The translations under genes were made by a program, and so were the position numbers. A DNA stretch of 64,000 nt. Source: Flavobacterium sp. (lineage in GTDB: Bacteria; Bacteroidota; Bacteroidia; Flavobacteriales; Flavobacteriaceae). Positions 9,264 through 18,800 of the stretch are shown here, piece by piece. Each line of letters begins with the position of its first letter. Position 1 is the stretch's first letter. The notes under the pieces are model-generated. The model ran no database searches, was not told the origin of the DNA, and saw only the letters and a list, made by a program, of their open reading frames with translations. The DNA lies in assembly GCA_023251135.1 (NCBI GenBank), contig JAHEZJ010000010.1:1-64000 (forward strand). The letters run 5' to 3'.

Positions 9264-9574
9264 AATTTTGAATCTTGTTACATCTTTTCTTTTATTGTTT
9301 TAACCCAATTATACAGATAAAAACTGTCTCCAATTATTTTTTTTGGTGTTTTTGAGTAATAAAGCGGCTTTTTTTAGCGAATATAAGAAATATTTTTACT
9401 ACAATTTAGTACCTTTTTTTAAGGTAAACAAAAATAATTCTTAATCATGAATCATGCTCTAATTCAAATTTCTTCAATCATTTAGAAGAAGGAAGTACAA
9501 TTACGGTTTTCCATAAAGAACTTTTTTTTATACTAGTTACATTTGAAAATATAAACTATTAAAATCAAATAACT
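9264..9574. other. Intergenic region inside the island
   Basis: 311 bp of very AT-rich DNA between divergent genes. A TACATTTG -7-like element at 9538-9545, on the plus strand, probably serves the DUF3892-like gene. Nothing else is apparent. Confidence 0.4.
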
Positions 9575-9889
9575 ATGGGACAATTTAGAATTTCAGGAAT
9601 ATGGAAAGACTCAAATAATGCTATAACACATTATGCTTTTCATACTGTGAACGAAAACTCTAATTCTAGAGCAATAAAAACAACTAAATCAGAAGCAATT
9701 TCAATATTAGAAACTACCGGCAACAGTGCTACTACTTGGATATGGAATTACAGTCAATGTGCTTGGAATATTGGAGAAAAAGTTCAAGTCATTAATGGAG
9801 CTAATGGAAAATACCTTCGATCAAACCCCGATAATAAGCTAACTGATAACTTAAGTCATTTAATAGACTTTGATTGGATTCGCTCTTAA
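9575..9889 (+). CDS. Small DUF3892-like protein
   Basis: A 104-residue soluble protein without signal peptide. The C-terminal half (VQVINGANGKYLRS, then a D-N-L-rich tail) resembles DUF3892, whose hallmark is a KYLRT...SDNL motif; the N-terminal half is rich in Trp and Thr (GIWKDSNNAITHYAFH). The function of the family is unknown. It is the only plus-strand gene in the tRNA island. Confidence 0.6.
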   Translation: MGQFRISGIWKDSNNAITHYAFHTVNENSNSRAIKTTKSEAISILETTGNSATTWIWNYSQCAWNIGEKVQVINGANGKYLRSNPDNKLTDNLSHLIDFDWIRS

Positions 9890-9977
9890 TTGGCAAAAAT
9901 TTTAAACTTTAACTTATAATTTTAAGCGGATATAATTTCATGAAAATTTCTAATAAACCGGTTAGATATTTTTATGT

Positions 9978-9991
9978 TTCCCGCTACTAAG
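9978..9991 (+). repeat. Direct repeat, distal putative att site
   Basis: Second identical copy of TTCCCGCTACTAAG (first copy 7489-7502). Only this 3' fragment of the tRNA is present, not the rest of the cloverleaf. Confidence 0.7.
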
Positions 9992-10027
9992 ACAAAAGCT
10001 TCAGATTTCTCTGAAGCTTTTGTTTCT
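9992..10027 (+). terminator. Strong terminator directly after the distal att repeat
   Basis: Perfect 14-bp stem (9992-10005 with 10010-10023; ACAAAAGCTTCAGA on the left arm), loop of 4 nt, then T-rich tail. Probably the original terminator of the tRNA-Met gene. Confidence 0.75.
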
Positions 10028-10082
10028 TAAATAAAAAGTCACAACAAAGCGTAAATTTTGAATGTCTTTCGTAATTTATTTA

Positions 10083-10631
10083 CTAGCAACCGTCTTTAGG
10101 AAGTTTACGTTTATAAATTATCCTGCCATCTCGTTCTACATAATCACCCGATATTATTGGGTAAGAATACTTAGGAGTATGCGATACGCTATGGCTTTTT
10201 ATAATTATTCTGTCGTTAACTTTTAGACCATGTAATTGCCAAAATCCATCGTCATTAAAGTTTTCTGGCCCAAAACTAAGTATATAATCATTCCCTTTAA
10301 TCCTTACCATTACCCCGAAACCTAATTTTGAGTCAGGTGGAAGAGAAAGTGAGGTTATAATTCCATCCATTTTGGTATAATCATAAATGGACTTCCTTAT
10401 TTTAGTTTCACTGGCATACACTTTTTTACCTGCCGGAGACTCTTCCCATTTTTTGTACACAGTACCATCCGGCGTAGCCTTCCATTTCTTCAATTTGACT
10501 TCCCTCTCAGTAATAGAGATTGGTTTTTGAGTTATTTTTTTAGAAGTTTCACTTTTATTTTCACGATTTGCAAATACCAGTCCGCTTACCACAACCAGCG
10601 ATAAGATCAGCGCATAAATGATTTTTTTCAT
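10083..10631 (-). CDS. Exported protein of unknown function
   Basis: A 182-residue protein with a signal peptide (MKKIIYALILSLVVVSGLVFA, cleavage after about residue 21). The mature part has a lysine-rich linker (WKATPDGTVYKKWEESPAGKK) and a compact beta-rich region (about 85-165) ending in a single cysteine. No family is recognised. It is divergent from the membrane-anchored winged-helix regulator at 10769, with 137 bp between them, so it is a candidate target of that regulator. Confidence 0.7.
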   Translation of the reverse strand: MKKIIYALILSLVVVSGLVFANRENKSETSKKITQKPISITEREVKLKKWKATPDGTVYKKWEESPAGKKVYASETKIRKSIYDYTKMDGIITSLSLPPDSKLGFGVMVRIKGNDYILSFGPENFNDDGFWQLHGLKVNDRIIIKSHSVSHTPKYSYPIISGDYVERDGRIIYKRKLPKDGC

Positions 10632-10725
10632 GTTCTTTTTGGTTTAATTAATAACATAGTTATATCTCTCTTTAAAGTTTATACGGCTAAATTACTTTGA
10701 CATTTTTCGGTTTAATAGATTTAAA

Positions 10726-10758
10726 TTGTAAATAAAAATGTAAACTTTGTAAATAAAA
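10726..10758. promoter_or_regulatory. Tandem direct repeat, possible winged-helix operator
   Basis: TTGTAAATAAAA occurs at 10726-10737 and 10747-10758, exactly 21 bp apart (two helical turns). Such same-face direct repeats are the usual binding pattern of OmpR-type winged-helix dimers. The site lies just before the regulator gene, in the divergent intergenic region. Confidence 0.4.
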
Positions 10759-10768
10759 CATTGACAAT

Positions 10769-11659
10769 ATGCTTAATAGCCAAAAACTTCTTTATGGAAA
10801 ACGCAGATACCTGTTTACACTAATAGTATTCTTGTCTATCTCTGTAATCTGTGTGGCTTTGGATATGGGAGATGGTAATGATTTTGATATTTCCAGAAGA
10901 GAAGTTTTACTCCGCAAGATCGGTCACGAACTACTTTTACAGTCGGGTGACAGTACATCAAGGGTACTTCCTGTAAAAAAGATTGCCGAAAATGAATATC
11001 AAATCAATTTTGAGAATGACTTTACTTTTCAGCCAGATTCTCTACTAAATATTACCAGCCGTTTTTTGGACAAAGCTCCCGGCTCAAGTAATTATATTGT
11101 TAATGTTCTTAATTGTGACAATGGTAGCGTAACTTATGGATACGCTATCTCAAAAAATAAGAAAGATGATATTGTAGCTTGTATCGGAAGAAAACAGCCC
11201 AAAACATGTTACAGGATTAACATTAAGTTTAAACCAACAGGTATTATTACGGCAAAAAACGGATATCTTCTCGGGGGACTTTCATTTTTAGCATTTGTTG
11301 GAATTCTTTTTTTGAAATCAGTTAAACCTCGAAAACATTTACCCGAAAGTCGACACGCTACTACATTCACTTTGGGCTCAGTATTATTCAATGCAAATGA
11401 TCGCAAGCTTATCATCAATGAAAAGACAATAGACCTGACTGTTACGGAAACCCGTGTATTGCTCATTTTTGCATTGTCACCCAACAAGACCATAGAGAGA
11501 AGCCGATTGCAAAAAGAAATATGGGAAGACGAAGGCGTTATTGTGGGCCGTAGTCTGGATATGTTCATATCAAAACTTAGAAAAAAACTGGAAAATGATC
11601 CGAACATCAAAATTGTCGTTGTACGCGGCAAAGGATATAAGCTTGATATCCCTTTCTAA
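10769..11659 (+). CDS. Membrane-anchored OmpR/PhoB-type winged-helix regulator
   Basis: A 296-residue one-component regulator. A transmembrane segment near residues 14-31 is followed by an extracytoplasmic domain (about 32-165, with three cysteines), a second transmembrane segment (166-184) and a C-terminal OmpR-type winged helix (198-296; LTVTETRVLLIF, RSLDMFISKLRKKL, VRGKGYKL). The order (sensor outside, DNA-binding domain at the C terminus) is the reverse of ToxR/CadC. There is no receiver domain, so the signal must pass through the membrane. A divergent exported-protein gene and a 21-bp spaced direct repeat upstream suggest autoregulation. Confidence 0.85.
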   Translation: MLNSQKLLYGKRRYLFTLIVFLSISVICVALDMGDGNDFDISRREVLLRKIGHELLLQSGDSTSRVLPVKKIAENEYQINFENDFTFQPDSLLNITSRFLDKAPGSSNYIVNVLNCDNGSVTYGYAISKNKKDDIVACIGRKQPKTCYRINIKFKPTGIITAKNGYLLGGLSFLAFVGILFLKSVKPRKHLPESRHATTFTLGSVLFNANDRKLIINEKTIDLTVTETRVLLIFALSPNKTIERSRLQKEIWEDEGVIVGRSLDMFISKLRKKLENDPNIKIVVVRGKGYKLDIPF

Positions 11660-11812
11660 TTTGAGCATAATATCTGACAAAAAAGACATTTCTATGAGAT
11701 GTTTTTTATCTTTGAAATTAAGGCTTTTAGTCCGGATAACTTTATCTTTAATTCTTATTCCTATGTGGAAATATTAAATTAAGAAATAATCATTTCCAAA
11801 AAATATCAAAAA

Positions 11813-11846
11813 TAAAGCTCCTGAGAAATCTGGAGTTTTTTCCTTT
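11813..11846 (+). terminator. Probable terminator
   Basis: Imperfect stem AAAGCTCCTGA / TCTGGAGTTTT around GAAA followed by T-rich sequence; a degenerate member of the AAGCTTCAGA terminator family. Confidence 0.55.
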
Positions 11847-11907
11847 TAAGCTAAATCATAAAAAGTTAGGAGCCTTTTATAAAATTTACAATTTCTAAGA
11901 AACCAAA

Positions 11908-11947
11908 AAAAAATGCGCAAAGTTCACAGAGATCTTTGCGCATTTTT
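11908..11947. terminator. Bidirectional terminator between convergent genes
   Basis: Perfect 12-bp stem AAATGCGCAAAG / CTTTGCGCATTT with an 11-nt loop, flanked by A-run and T-run. It separates the winged-helix gene from the M13 peptidase gene. Confidence 0.8.
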
Positions 11948-11977
11948 TCTATAGAGACACTTCAGAGAACAAGTGTA

Positions 11978-13990
11978 TTACCAAATTGTTATTCTGTCTT
12001 TCTTCGGTAAAAACATTTTATCTCCAGGTTGTACATTAAAGGCCTCGTAAAAAGGTGTAGTATTCATTAAAGTACCATTCACACGCCAAATTGGTGGAGA
12101 ATGTGGGTTATTATTAATCCACAAACGCAGGAACTCGTCTTTCATTTTTACTCTCCAAATTTTGGCTAAAGAAATAAAGAAACGCTGGTCTGGAGTATAG
12201 CCGTCTATTTTTGTGTTTCCTTTTCCTTGTTCCGTCATTTTAAAAGCATCATAAGCAACTGCTAATCCTGCAATATCTGCCGTATTTTCGCCAACTGTCA
12301 TGGCACCATTAATGTGCAGATCACCCAAAACAGTATAGGTGCTGTACAAATTGATCACCTGCTGTATTCTTGATTTAAACTGTGCATAATCTTCTTTTGT
12401 CCACCAGTTTTTTAAGTTACCATCCTTGTCATATTGAGCACCCTGATCGTCAAAAGTATGGGTTATTTCGTGACCAATCACCATTCCGATACCTCCATAG
12501 TTAAGTGCATCATCGGCATTATTATCAAAATACGGAGGTTGTAAAATACCTGCAGGAAAAACAATTTCGTTTGCTGTAGGGTTATTATATGCCGTAACGG
12601 TTGGAACTGTAGTATACCATTCTGATTTATCGACTGGTTTACCCAATTTTGCCAATTGAAATTGATAGGCAGCTGTAGCGGCCGAAACCATATTTTCAAA
12701 ATAGGCATCCCTGGAAATACGCACCTTGCTATAATCTCTCCATTTATCCGGATATCCTATTTTCTTAGTCATGGCTGCCAATTTTTCTTTCGCTTTTTGC
12801 TTTGTAACAGGACTCATCCATTCCAATTTATCAATTCTTACGGCATAGGCTTTTTGCAGATTATTCACGAGGATCAACATGCGTTTTTTAGCCTCTTCCG
12901 AAAAATATTTCTTTACGTACAATTCGCCCAGCGCTTCACCTAAGTAAGAATCAAGAACACTAGCCATTTTTTCGCCACGTGATTTTTGAACAGCCTGACC
13001 CGAAAGCACTTTGGTATATTCAAATGAGGCGTCTACAAAAGGTTTACTTAAATCATCTGCATATCTTTCTAAAGAATTTGCTTTCAGATAAATTTTCCAA
13101 TTATTAATAGGGATGGATTTTAAAAGCTTATTAAGGGCATCATAATAGGCCGGCTGACCTACATTAATGAAATCGGTTTTAGCCCCTAAATTATTTAAAA
13201 AAACAGTCCAGCCAATGTTGGGGTGTCTTTTTACAAGATCTGTCACCGCTATTTTATTATAATTGGCCTGCACATCCCGAAGCTCCACTTTTGTTTTATG
13301 CGCAACAGCGAGTTGTTTGTCTATGTCGTAAACCAAATTAGCATTCTTTTTAGCCTCATTGGCATCGCTGCCGGTTTGTTGAAATAATGTAGTAAGGAAT
13401 TTTTTGTACGATTCCTGTATCGCAACAGTGGATGAATCCGATTTGAAATAATAGTCCCTATCAGGCAAACCGATACCCGTTTGATAAATTTGAGCAATAT
13501 TCATACTGCTGTTTTTATCATCGGTTGACACTCCAAAAGCTATAATAGACGAATTGCCTACTTTTACTTCATTAACCACGAAGTTCATTAAGGATGGTAA
13601 ATCGCTAATTGCTTCGATTTTGGCTAACAGGGGTTTGATAGGTGTATAACCGCGTTTGTCAATCGTTACAGTATCCATACCCGATGCATAAAAATCTCCT
13701 ACCTTTTGTGCGACGCTTCCTTCCGGATTCTTGCTTTGCGAAATACTGTCCAATATTCCTTGCAGTCGCATTCGCTGTGGATAATTCATAAACATATAAA
13801 CACCAACTCCGGCCTGAGATGCAGGTATTGATACAGAATCGTACCATTTACCATTTACATATTTAAAAAAATCATTACCAGGTCGCAATGTGGAATCTAT
13901 TCCGGTGATAGCAATGTTTTTTTCCTTTTGATGTTTTGAGCACGCTGTAAGAGCTAAGAATGCAATGCAGAGCATTAATGATTTTTTCAT
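11978..13990 (-). CDS. M13 family zinc metallopeptidase (neprilysin/PepO-like) lipoprotein
   Basis: A 670-residue protein. A lipoprotein signal (LTAC, C17) suggests anchoring in the inner or outer membrane facing the periplasm. The N-terminal half is the M13 N-domain (starting DSTLRPGNDFFKYVNGKWYD); the C-terminal half has the zinc site GHEITHTFDD (H507, E508, H511), the third ligand E568 in GENTADIAG (with D572), and the substrate-binding NPTANEIVFPAGIL. Family members cleave oligopeptides on the amino side of hydrophobic residues. All catalytic residues are present and the length is normal. It is a single gene; the GIGMVIGHEITHTF and NAYYN-type (TAYNNP) motifs make the assignment firm. Confidence 0.94.
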   Translation of the reverse strand: MKKSLMLCIAFLALTACSKHQKEKNIAITGIDSTLRPGNDFFKYVNGKWYDSVSIPASQAGVGVYMFMNYPQRMRLQGILDSISQSKNPEGSVAQKVGDFYASGMDTVTIDKRGYTPIKPLLAKIEAISDLPSLMNFVVNEVKVGNSSIIAFGVSTDDKNSSMNIAQIYQTGIGLPDRDYYFKSDSSTVAIQESYKKFLTTLFQQTGSDANEAKKNANLVYDIDKQLAVAHKTKVELRDVQANYNKIAVTDLVKRHPNIGWTVFLNNLGAKTDFINVGQPAYYDALNKLLKSIPINNWKIYLKANSLERYADDLSKPFVDASFEYTKVLSGQAVQKSRGEKMASVLDSYLGEALGELYVKKYFSEEAKKRMLILVNNLQKAYAVRIDKLEWMSPVTKQKAKEKLAAMTKKIGYPDKWRDYSKVRISRDAYFENMVSAATAAYQFQLAKLGKPVDKSEWYTTVPTVTAYNNPTANEIVFPAGILQPPYFDNNADDALNYGGIGMVIGHEITHTFDDQGAQYDKDGNLKNWWTKEDYAQFKSRIQQVINLYSTYTVLGDLHINGAMTVGENTADIAGLAVAYDAFKMTEQGKGNTKIDGYTPDQRFFISLAKIWRVKMKDEFLRLWINNNPHSPPIWRVNGTLMNTTPFYEAFNVQPGDKMFLPKKDRITIW

Positions 13991-14643
13991 AGTCTAAATG
14001 ATTTCTATTAAAATGAACTGAAAAACGTTTGAAAGCAGGTATTTTTAAAATGTATATGCCTGGCATATTTGATTTTAGCAGAACAATATACGAATTCAGT
14101 TTTTAATTTTAAAGTCCTTGTTAAAATTACTACTTAAAAAAAAGCAGAATCATAAACCACTATTTATCACCACCATAGCCATCCCTGTAGAATTTTCAAT
14201 GCTAAATCTGAGGCATTAAAAAGAAAACAATATTTAAAAACCGGAATAGGAAGAGCATTTACCAACATTTGACCCAAGCTAAAAATTTAATTTCCCCTTT
14301 AACCTGGTCTCTATTTCTTATTTGCATATCCCCTACATCCCCTGTAAAATCAGTATACGAAACAATGGCTCACAATCACTCGAGAATCTTAACTGTTGAT
14401 ATTGTGTAATATAAACGTTATTTTTTCTAACAAATCTTACAAATTTATTGACTTATTCAAATTACTGTTGTATTTTCGTTCATAACTGTATTTCAATACG
14501 CTTCTTCTTCCTACAAGAGAAAAAGTAAAGTAAAACATTCATAAAAAAAGCAATTATCATATAGAGTGACAAACATTTTAGAATAAAGACAATCCAATAT
14601 CAAATAACCAAAGGAATACCACTTAATCAACATCTACTAAATT
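13991..14643. other. Long intergenic region upstream of the RHS gene
   Basis: 653 bp of AT-rich DNA between divergent genes. Apart from a promoter-like element at 14448-14478 I see no gene, RNA or repeat. Confidence 0.4.
14448..14478 (+). promoter_or_regulatory. Possible promoter of the RHS toxin gene
   Basis: TTG (14448-14450), a 20-bp spacer and TATTTTCG (14471-14478), close to the TTTG/TAnnTTTG consensus. It would give a leader of about 160 nt. Confidence 0.4.
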
Positions 14644-17600
14644 ATGTTATTAACCGATAACCATTTGACCATTGTGGTGGGAATAGACATCCATTTTACC
14701 ACCTTACCCCCTTTCAATCCGTTTCATCCTTACATAGGTATTGTCATTGACCCTTTTGATTATGTTCCATTTTTAGGCACCAGCGTGCATGTAAATGGTT
14801 TTAAACGAGGAAATTCAGACACCAGTGGTATCATCATTCCACTGGTACACATTCCGCTTTTTACACCGCCCTGGCTGATGACTCCTATTATTGGCCACGA
14901 AAGCATGAACTTTTTTGCTTCTCAAACCGTATTTTCAGACAGCACCCGAATGAGTCCCAAAGGTCATATGTTAATGACTTGTAATGATATTGGGATTCCA
15001 CTCTCGATGTCTCTGGGAAAAACTAAAGTGGGAAAGAAAATGATACCTTTTGCCCCAACCCTTTTTGCCCCAACTTCATTTTCTTTGCCTATCCCTACCG
15101 GGAAACCGGTTATGGTTGGAGGTCCTTATCCGCCCGATTGGGGTGGGATGCTTACCGGACTGGCCGCCAGTATAGGTTTTAGTACCTTAATGAAAATAGG
15201 CAAAAAAGCATTCAATAAATTTCTTAAAGGCGCTATAGGCCCCAACCAACTCAGCAGATTGTTGTGTAAAGCGGGTTTCGAGCCTATAAATCTAATCAAC
15301 GGAGCCGTTTTTTATGAAGGCAGTGATTTTGATATTACAAGCCCTATACCCCTTAATTGGGGACGTAACTGGTATTCAGATTCCCAGTATGTAGGCTGGC
15401 TTGGACATGGTGTACATAGTGTATACGACAGAGCCGTAGAATTATATCCTGAAGAAGATGCTTTAGGGCTTCGCATGGACGATGGCAGGGTGGTTGCATT
15501 TCCAACGCTGTTGCCTGAGGAAGAATTTTACCTTCGTCAGGAAAAAACAACCCTCAAAAGAACTCGTGATGGTTACCAGGCTTACGATCATAAAAGCAAA
15601 CTCTTTTATGATTTTACCCTTTTTGACGGCAAAAAATACCAGCTCACTCAAATAACCAATCCTGATGGATTGACCACCGTTTTTGAATTTAAAGGATACA
15701 GTCTGAACAGCATCATCGATTCGGCAGGCAGAACCATTAAAGTTAGCACCAAAGACGGGTTTATTCAAAAACTGGAACTTGCTGCTCCAGAACAAGATGA
15801 GCTTTTGGTTGCTTATGAATACGATGAGCATTATAATATGGTTGCCATTATTGATGCATTAGGAGTACCAACCCGCATCACCTACCAAAACCACCTTATG
15901 GTCGAGAAAACCGACCGCAACGGACAAACTTTCTATTGGGAATACGATACTCAAAACAAATGTATTCACACCTGGGGTGAAGGCGGCTGGCAGGAAGGCT
16001 GGATCGAATACCACACCGAAGAAGGCTACAACATCGTAACCGATGCCAACGCAGCTGTAACCACTTATTATTATGAGCCTAACCAGCTTGTGACTCAGGT
16101 AAAAGACCCAATGGGGAACAGTACATTTTACGATTATACCGAATTTATGGAACTCTATCGGGAGATTGATCCCGAAGGACGTGTTTTGGGCTTTAATTAT
16201 GATGACAGAGGCAATAAAAACGGAACGGTTTACCCGGATGGTACAGAAGAAATCATGATCTACGACGATGAAAATCGTCCTTCGATTGCCATAGATCCCG
16301 AAGGCAACAAAACAATCTATCTGTACAAAGGCCAAAAACCACATCAGCTTAAAACCATAATTGCACCTGACAAAACCAGTACCCATTTTGCTTATTATGA
16401 AAACGGACTATTGGCCACTGTTGCCAAAAACAACAACGAGCTTGAACTGGTGTATGATGAGCAATACAACCTCATCGAATGGAGAGAAAATGATAAAAAG
16501 CTAAAATCATGGGAATATGACCACCGCAGTCGTGTACAGGCGATCTACACTCCAATGCAAATGGCCGATTACTTTACCTATGATGCGCTGGACAGAGTGC
16601 TGCAAATTGTAGAGAAAGACAGTAACGTTATCGAATTCAGCTACAACAATTATGATGAAATAATTGCCTTAAAAGACAAAAAAAACGATATAAAATTAAG
16701 TTATACCCCATTGGGAAGTCTGGCCACCAGAGAGCAAAACGGCGTAAAAGTCCGTTTTAACTACGACAAAATGGAGCAGCTTACCAGCATAAAAAATGAG
16801 GACAACGAAAGTTATAGTTTTAGCCGAAACAAGGCCGGATACATCATGCGTGAAACCGCTTTTGATGGCATCGTAAAAAAATTCAATCGTAACCTGGCCG
16901 GTGAAGTAACCAGAATAGACCACGGAGGCGGAAAATTTACCGACTACGAGCAGGATGCACTGGGACGCATCACCAGAGCCGATTATCACGATGGCACCTG
17001 GGAAACCTATACCTATAATAAAAATGGATTGCTGATAGAAGCCGTCAATCAAAACGTAAGTATTCGTTTTGAACGAGATGAAATGGGGCGTATCATAGAG
17101 GAAACGCAAAAACAACAGCTCGATGCTATCGAAAATGGCATAACACTTACATCTACTTATAACGAATTAGGACAACGTATTCATATCAGTACCAGTCTTG
17201 GTACCGATATCAGCACTCATTACAACCAAAAAGGACAATTAGAGCGTATCGAAGCTCAAAGTAAGGAGCTTAAAGAACAGCATCAGGCTTGGGAGACCAC
17301 CTTGAAACGAGACGAATTAGGACACGAAATAGAGCGATTTGCCACAGGAGGATTGCACATCAAAACCAGCTACAACAGCAGCGGTAAACAAAAAGAGCAG
17401 GACGTTTTTGCAAACGGCAAACGTACCGGCTCGCGTTATTATAACTGGGATACCAACCAGCAGCTCCGCAGTAAAGTCAATCAGCTTACCGGTGGCATGA
17501 TCTATTTTGATTATGATGACTTTGGTAATCTGGCTAAAAGTTACAATGGGAACGAAGAACTCTATAAAACCCCGGATGCGGTAGGTAATTTATACAAAAC

Positions 17601-18795
17601 GCAGGACCAAAGTGACCGTAAATATGGCAAAGGCGGCAAACTGTTACAGGATGAAAAGTACTTTTATAAATACGACGAACTCGGGAATCTAGTACACAAA
17701 AGTACCCGTGACATTACCAAGGCACTCGTTTTTGAGGAGCCTACCAGTTGGATTGACAAACTCGCAGTGAATAAAGAAGAAGAACTAAAATTACAGCAAG
17801 AACACGAGCATTGGCAGTACGGAGATACCACTTATACCTGGCTGGCCAACGGCATGCTTGAGAGTGTAACCAACCCTGATGGTAAAGCTGTACGTTTTGA
17901 ATACGATGCACTGGGAAGACGTACGGCAAAAATTGCAAACCAGAAAATAAATCGTTATGTTTGGGATGGAAACGTTCTTATTCACGAGTGGAAATACGAT
18001 CTAAAAGACAGACCTCAACTTGTTATTCAAGACGATGATTTAGTTTATGACAAAACTGAACCCGTTGATAATCTCATAACCTGGATTTATGAAGGAGGTT
18101 CTTTTGTACCAAGCGCTAAGATTATTGGTGAAGAAAAATATAGTATAATAAACGATTATATTGGAAGACCAATACAGGCCTATTCAGAAACAGGTGAACT
18201 TGTTTGGGAAACTGATTATGATATTTATGGTTGTTTAAAAGATCTTAAAGGGGATAGAAACTTTATTCCTTTTAGACAGTTGGGCCAATATGAGGATGTG
18301 GAGACGGAACTTTACTATAACAGGTTTAGGTATTATAATCCTGAGTCAGGACTGTACTTATCGCAGGATCCTATAAGGTTAAAGGGAGGAATTCGTGTTT
18401 ACGGATATGTGTTTGATTCAAATTTTTGGATAGACATTTTTGGACTAACGGGCACCTATTTCTTTACAGACGGCACAACTTCTTATGTAGGTAAAGGACC
18501 TTCCGATCGAATGTATGCATCTATGAAACAAAGAGTTGGAGGTTCTGCGAATGTGACCCAAGGTTTGCATGTAGACTATGGAAATAACGATATGGGATTA
18601 ATGGTTGAAGCAGAGCTTATGGATAGACATAATGCTGTATCTGATGCAGATTTTGCGAATGAAATTAATTCTCCTGGTAAAAAGAAATTAGCTGATGCTC
18701 AGGTAAATAATACAGCTCTTTATAATCAAGTGATTCAGAATGCAGATGATTTTGAATTAGAGTATAATAAAGTGAGCGGAATTAAATGTAAATAA
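14644..18795 (+). CDS. PAAR-like/RHS polymorphic toxin with GIY-YIG-like C-terminal domain
   Basis: A 1383-residue protein. Residues 1-190 are a PAAR-like head with glycine/proline-rich hydrophobic blocks, residues about 225-300 match DUF6531, and about 330-1160 are YD/RHS repeats that form the toxin-encapsulating shell. The conserved RHS core motif RFRYYNPESGLYLSQDPI is followed by a variable tip. That tip (about 1265-1383) reads GTY (1270-1272), 8 residues, then YVGKG (1281-1285), R1289 and E1322/E1324, the order expected of a GIY-YIG (URI) nuclease. It is probably delivered by a type VI secretion system into rivals to cut DNA. Base composition drops from about 18000 onward, as in exchangeable toxin tips. 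The next gene, 5 bp downstream, is the likely immunity gene. Confidence 0.88.
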   Translation: MLLTDNHLTIVVGIDIHFTTLPPFNPFHPYIGIVIDPFDYVPFLGTSVHVNGFKRGNSDTSGIIIPLVHIPLFTPPWLMTPIIGHESMNFFASQTVFSDSTRMSPKGHMLMTCNDIGIPLSMSLGKTKVGKKMIPFAPTLFAPTSFSLPIPTGKPVMVGGPYPPDWGGMLTGLAASIGFSTLMKIGKKAFNKFLKGAIGPNQLSRLLCKAGFEPINLINGAVFYEGSDFDITSPIPLNWGRNWYSDSQYVGWLGHGVHSVYDRAVELYPEEDALGLRMDDGRVVAFPTLLPEEEFYLRQEKTTLKRTRDGYQAYDHKSKLFYDFTLFDGKKYQLTQITNPDGLTTVFEFKGYSLNSIIDSAGRTIKVSTKDGFIQKLELAAPEQDELLVAYEYDEHYNMVAIIDALGVPTRITYQNHLMVEKTDRNGQTFYWEYDTQNKCIHTWGEGGWQEGWIEYHTEEGYNIVTDANAAVTTYYYEPNQLVTQVKDPMGNSTFYDYTEFMELYREIDPEGRVLGFNYDDRGNKNGTVYPDGTEEIMIYDDENRPSIAIDPEGNKTIYLYKGQKPHQLKTIIAPDKTSTHFAYYENGLLATVAKNNNELELVYDEQYNLIEWRENDKKLKSWEYDHRSRVQAIYTPMQMADYFTYDALDRVLQIVEKDSNVIEFSYNNYDEIIALKDKKNDIKLSYTPLGSLATREQNGVKVRFNYDKMEQLTSIKNEDNESYSFSRNKAGYIMRETAFDGIVKKFNRNLAGEVTRIDHGGGKFTDYEQDALGRITRADYHDGTWETYTYNKNGLLIEAVNQNVSIRFERDEMGRIIEETQKQQLDAIENGITLTSTYNELGQRIHISTSLGTDISTHYNQKGQLERIEAQSKELKEQHQAWETTLKRDELGHEIERFATGGLHIKTSYNSSGKQKEQDVFANGKRTGSRYYNWDTNQQLRSKVNQLTGGMIYFDYDDFGNLAKSYNGNEELYKTPDAVGNLYKTQDQSDRKYGKGGKLLQDEKYFYKYDELGNLVHKSTRDITKALVFEEPTSWIDKLAVNKEEELKLQQEHEHWQYGDTTYTWLANGMLESVTNPDGKAVRFEYDALGRRTAKIANQKINRYVWDGNVLIHEWKYDLKDRPQLVIQDDDLVYDKTEPVDNLITWIYEGGSFVPSAKIIGEEKYSIINDYIGRPIQAYSETGELVWETDYDIYGCLKDLKGDRNFIPFRQLGQYEDVETELYYNRFRYYNPESGLYLSQDPIRLKGGIRVYGYVFDSNFWIDIFGLTGTYFFTDGTTSYVGKGPSDRMYASMKQRVGGSANVTQGLHVDYGNNDMGLMVEAELMDRHNAVSDADFANEINSPGKKKLADAQVNNTALYNQVIQNADDFELEYNKVSGIKCK

Positions 18796-18800
18796 ACAAT

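Larger units (their letters stand above)
7489..9991. mobile_element. Putative small tRNA-Met-associated genomic island
   Basis: A 2.5-kb segment bounded by 14-bp direct repeats of the tRNA-Met 3' end. It contains three genes of accessory character (DUF6602, membrane coiled-coil, DUF3892-like) and long AT-rich spacers. A strong terminator of the type common elsewhere in the window follows immediately after the distal repeat, as if it had originally followed the tRNA. No integrase is present, so the element would have been mobilised in trans or has lost its integrase. Confidence 0.6.

Noticed and set aside
7489-9991. Prophage or integrative conjugative element
   Set aside because: No integrase, structural, replication or transfer genes in 2.5 kb.
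15353-17115. Several minus-strand frames of 65-175 codons
   Set aside because: All lie opposite the RHS coding sequence and have no protein-like features.
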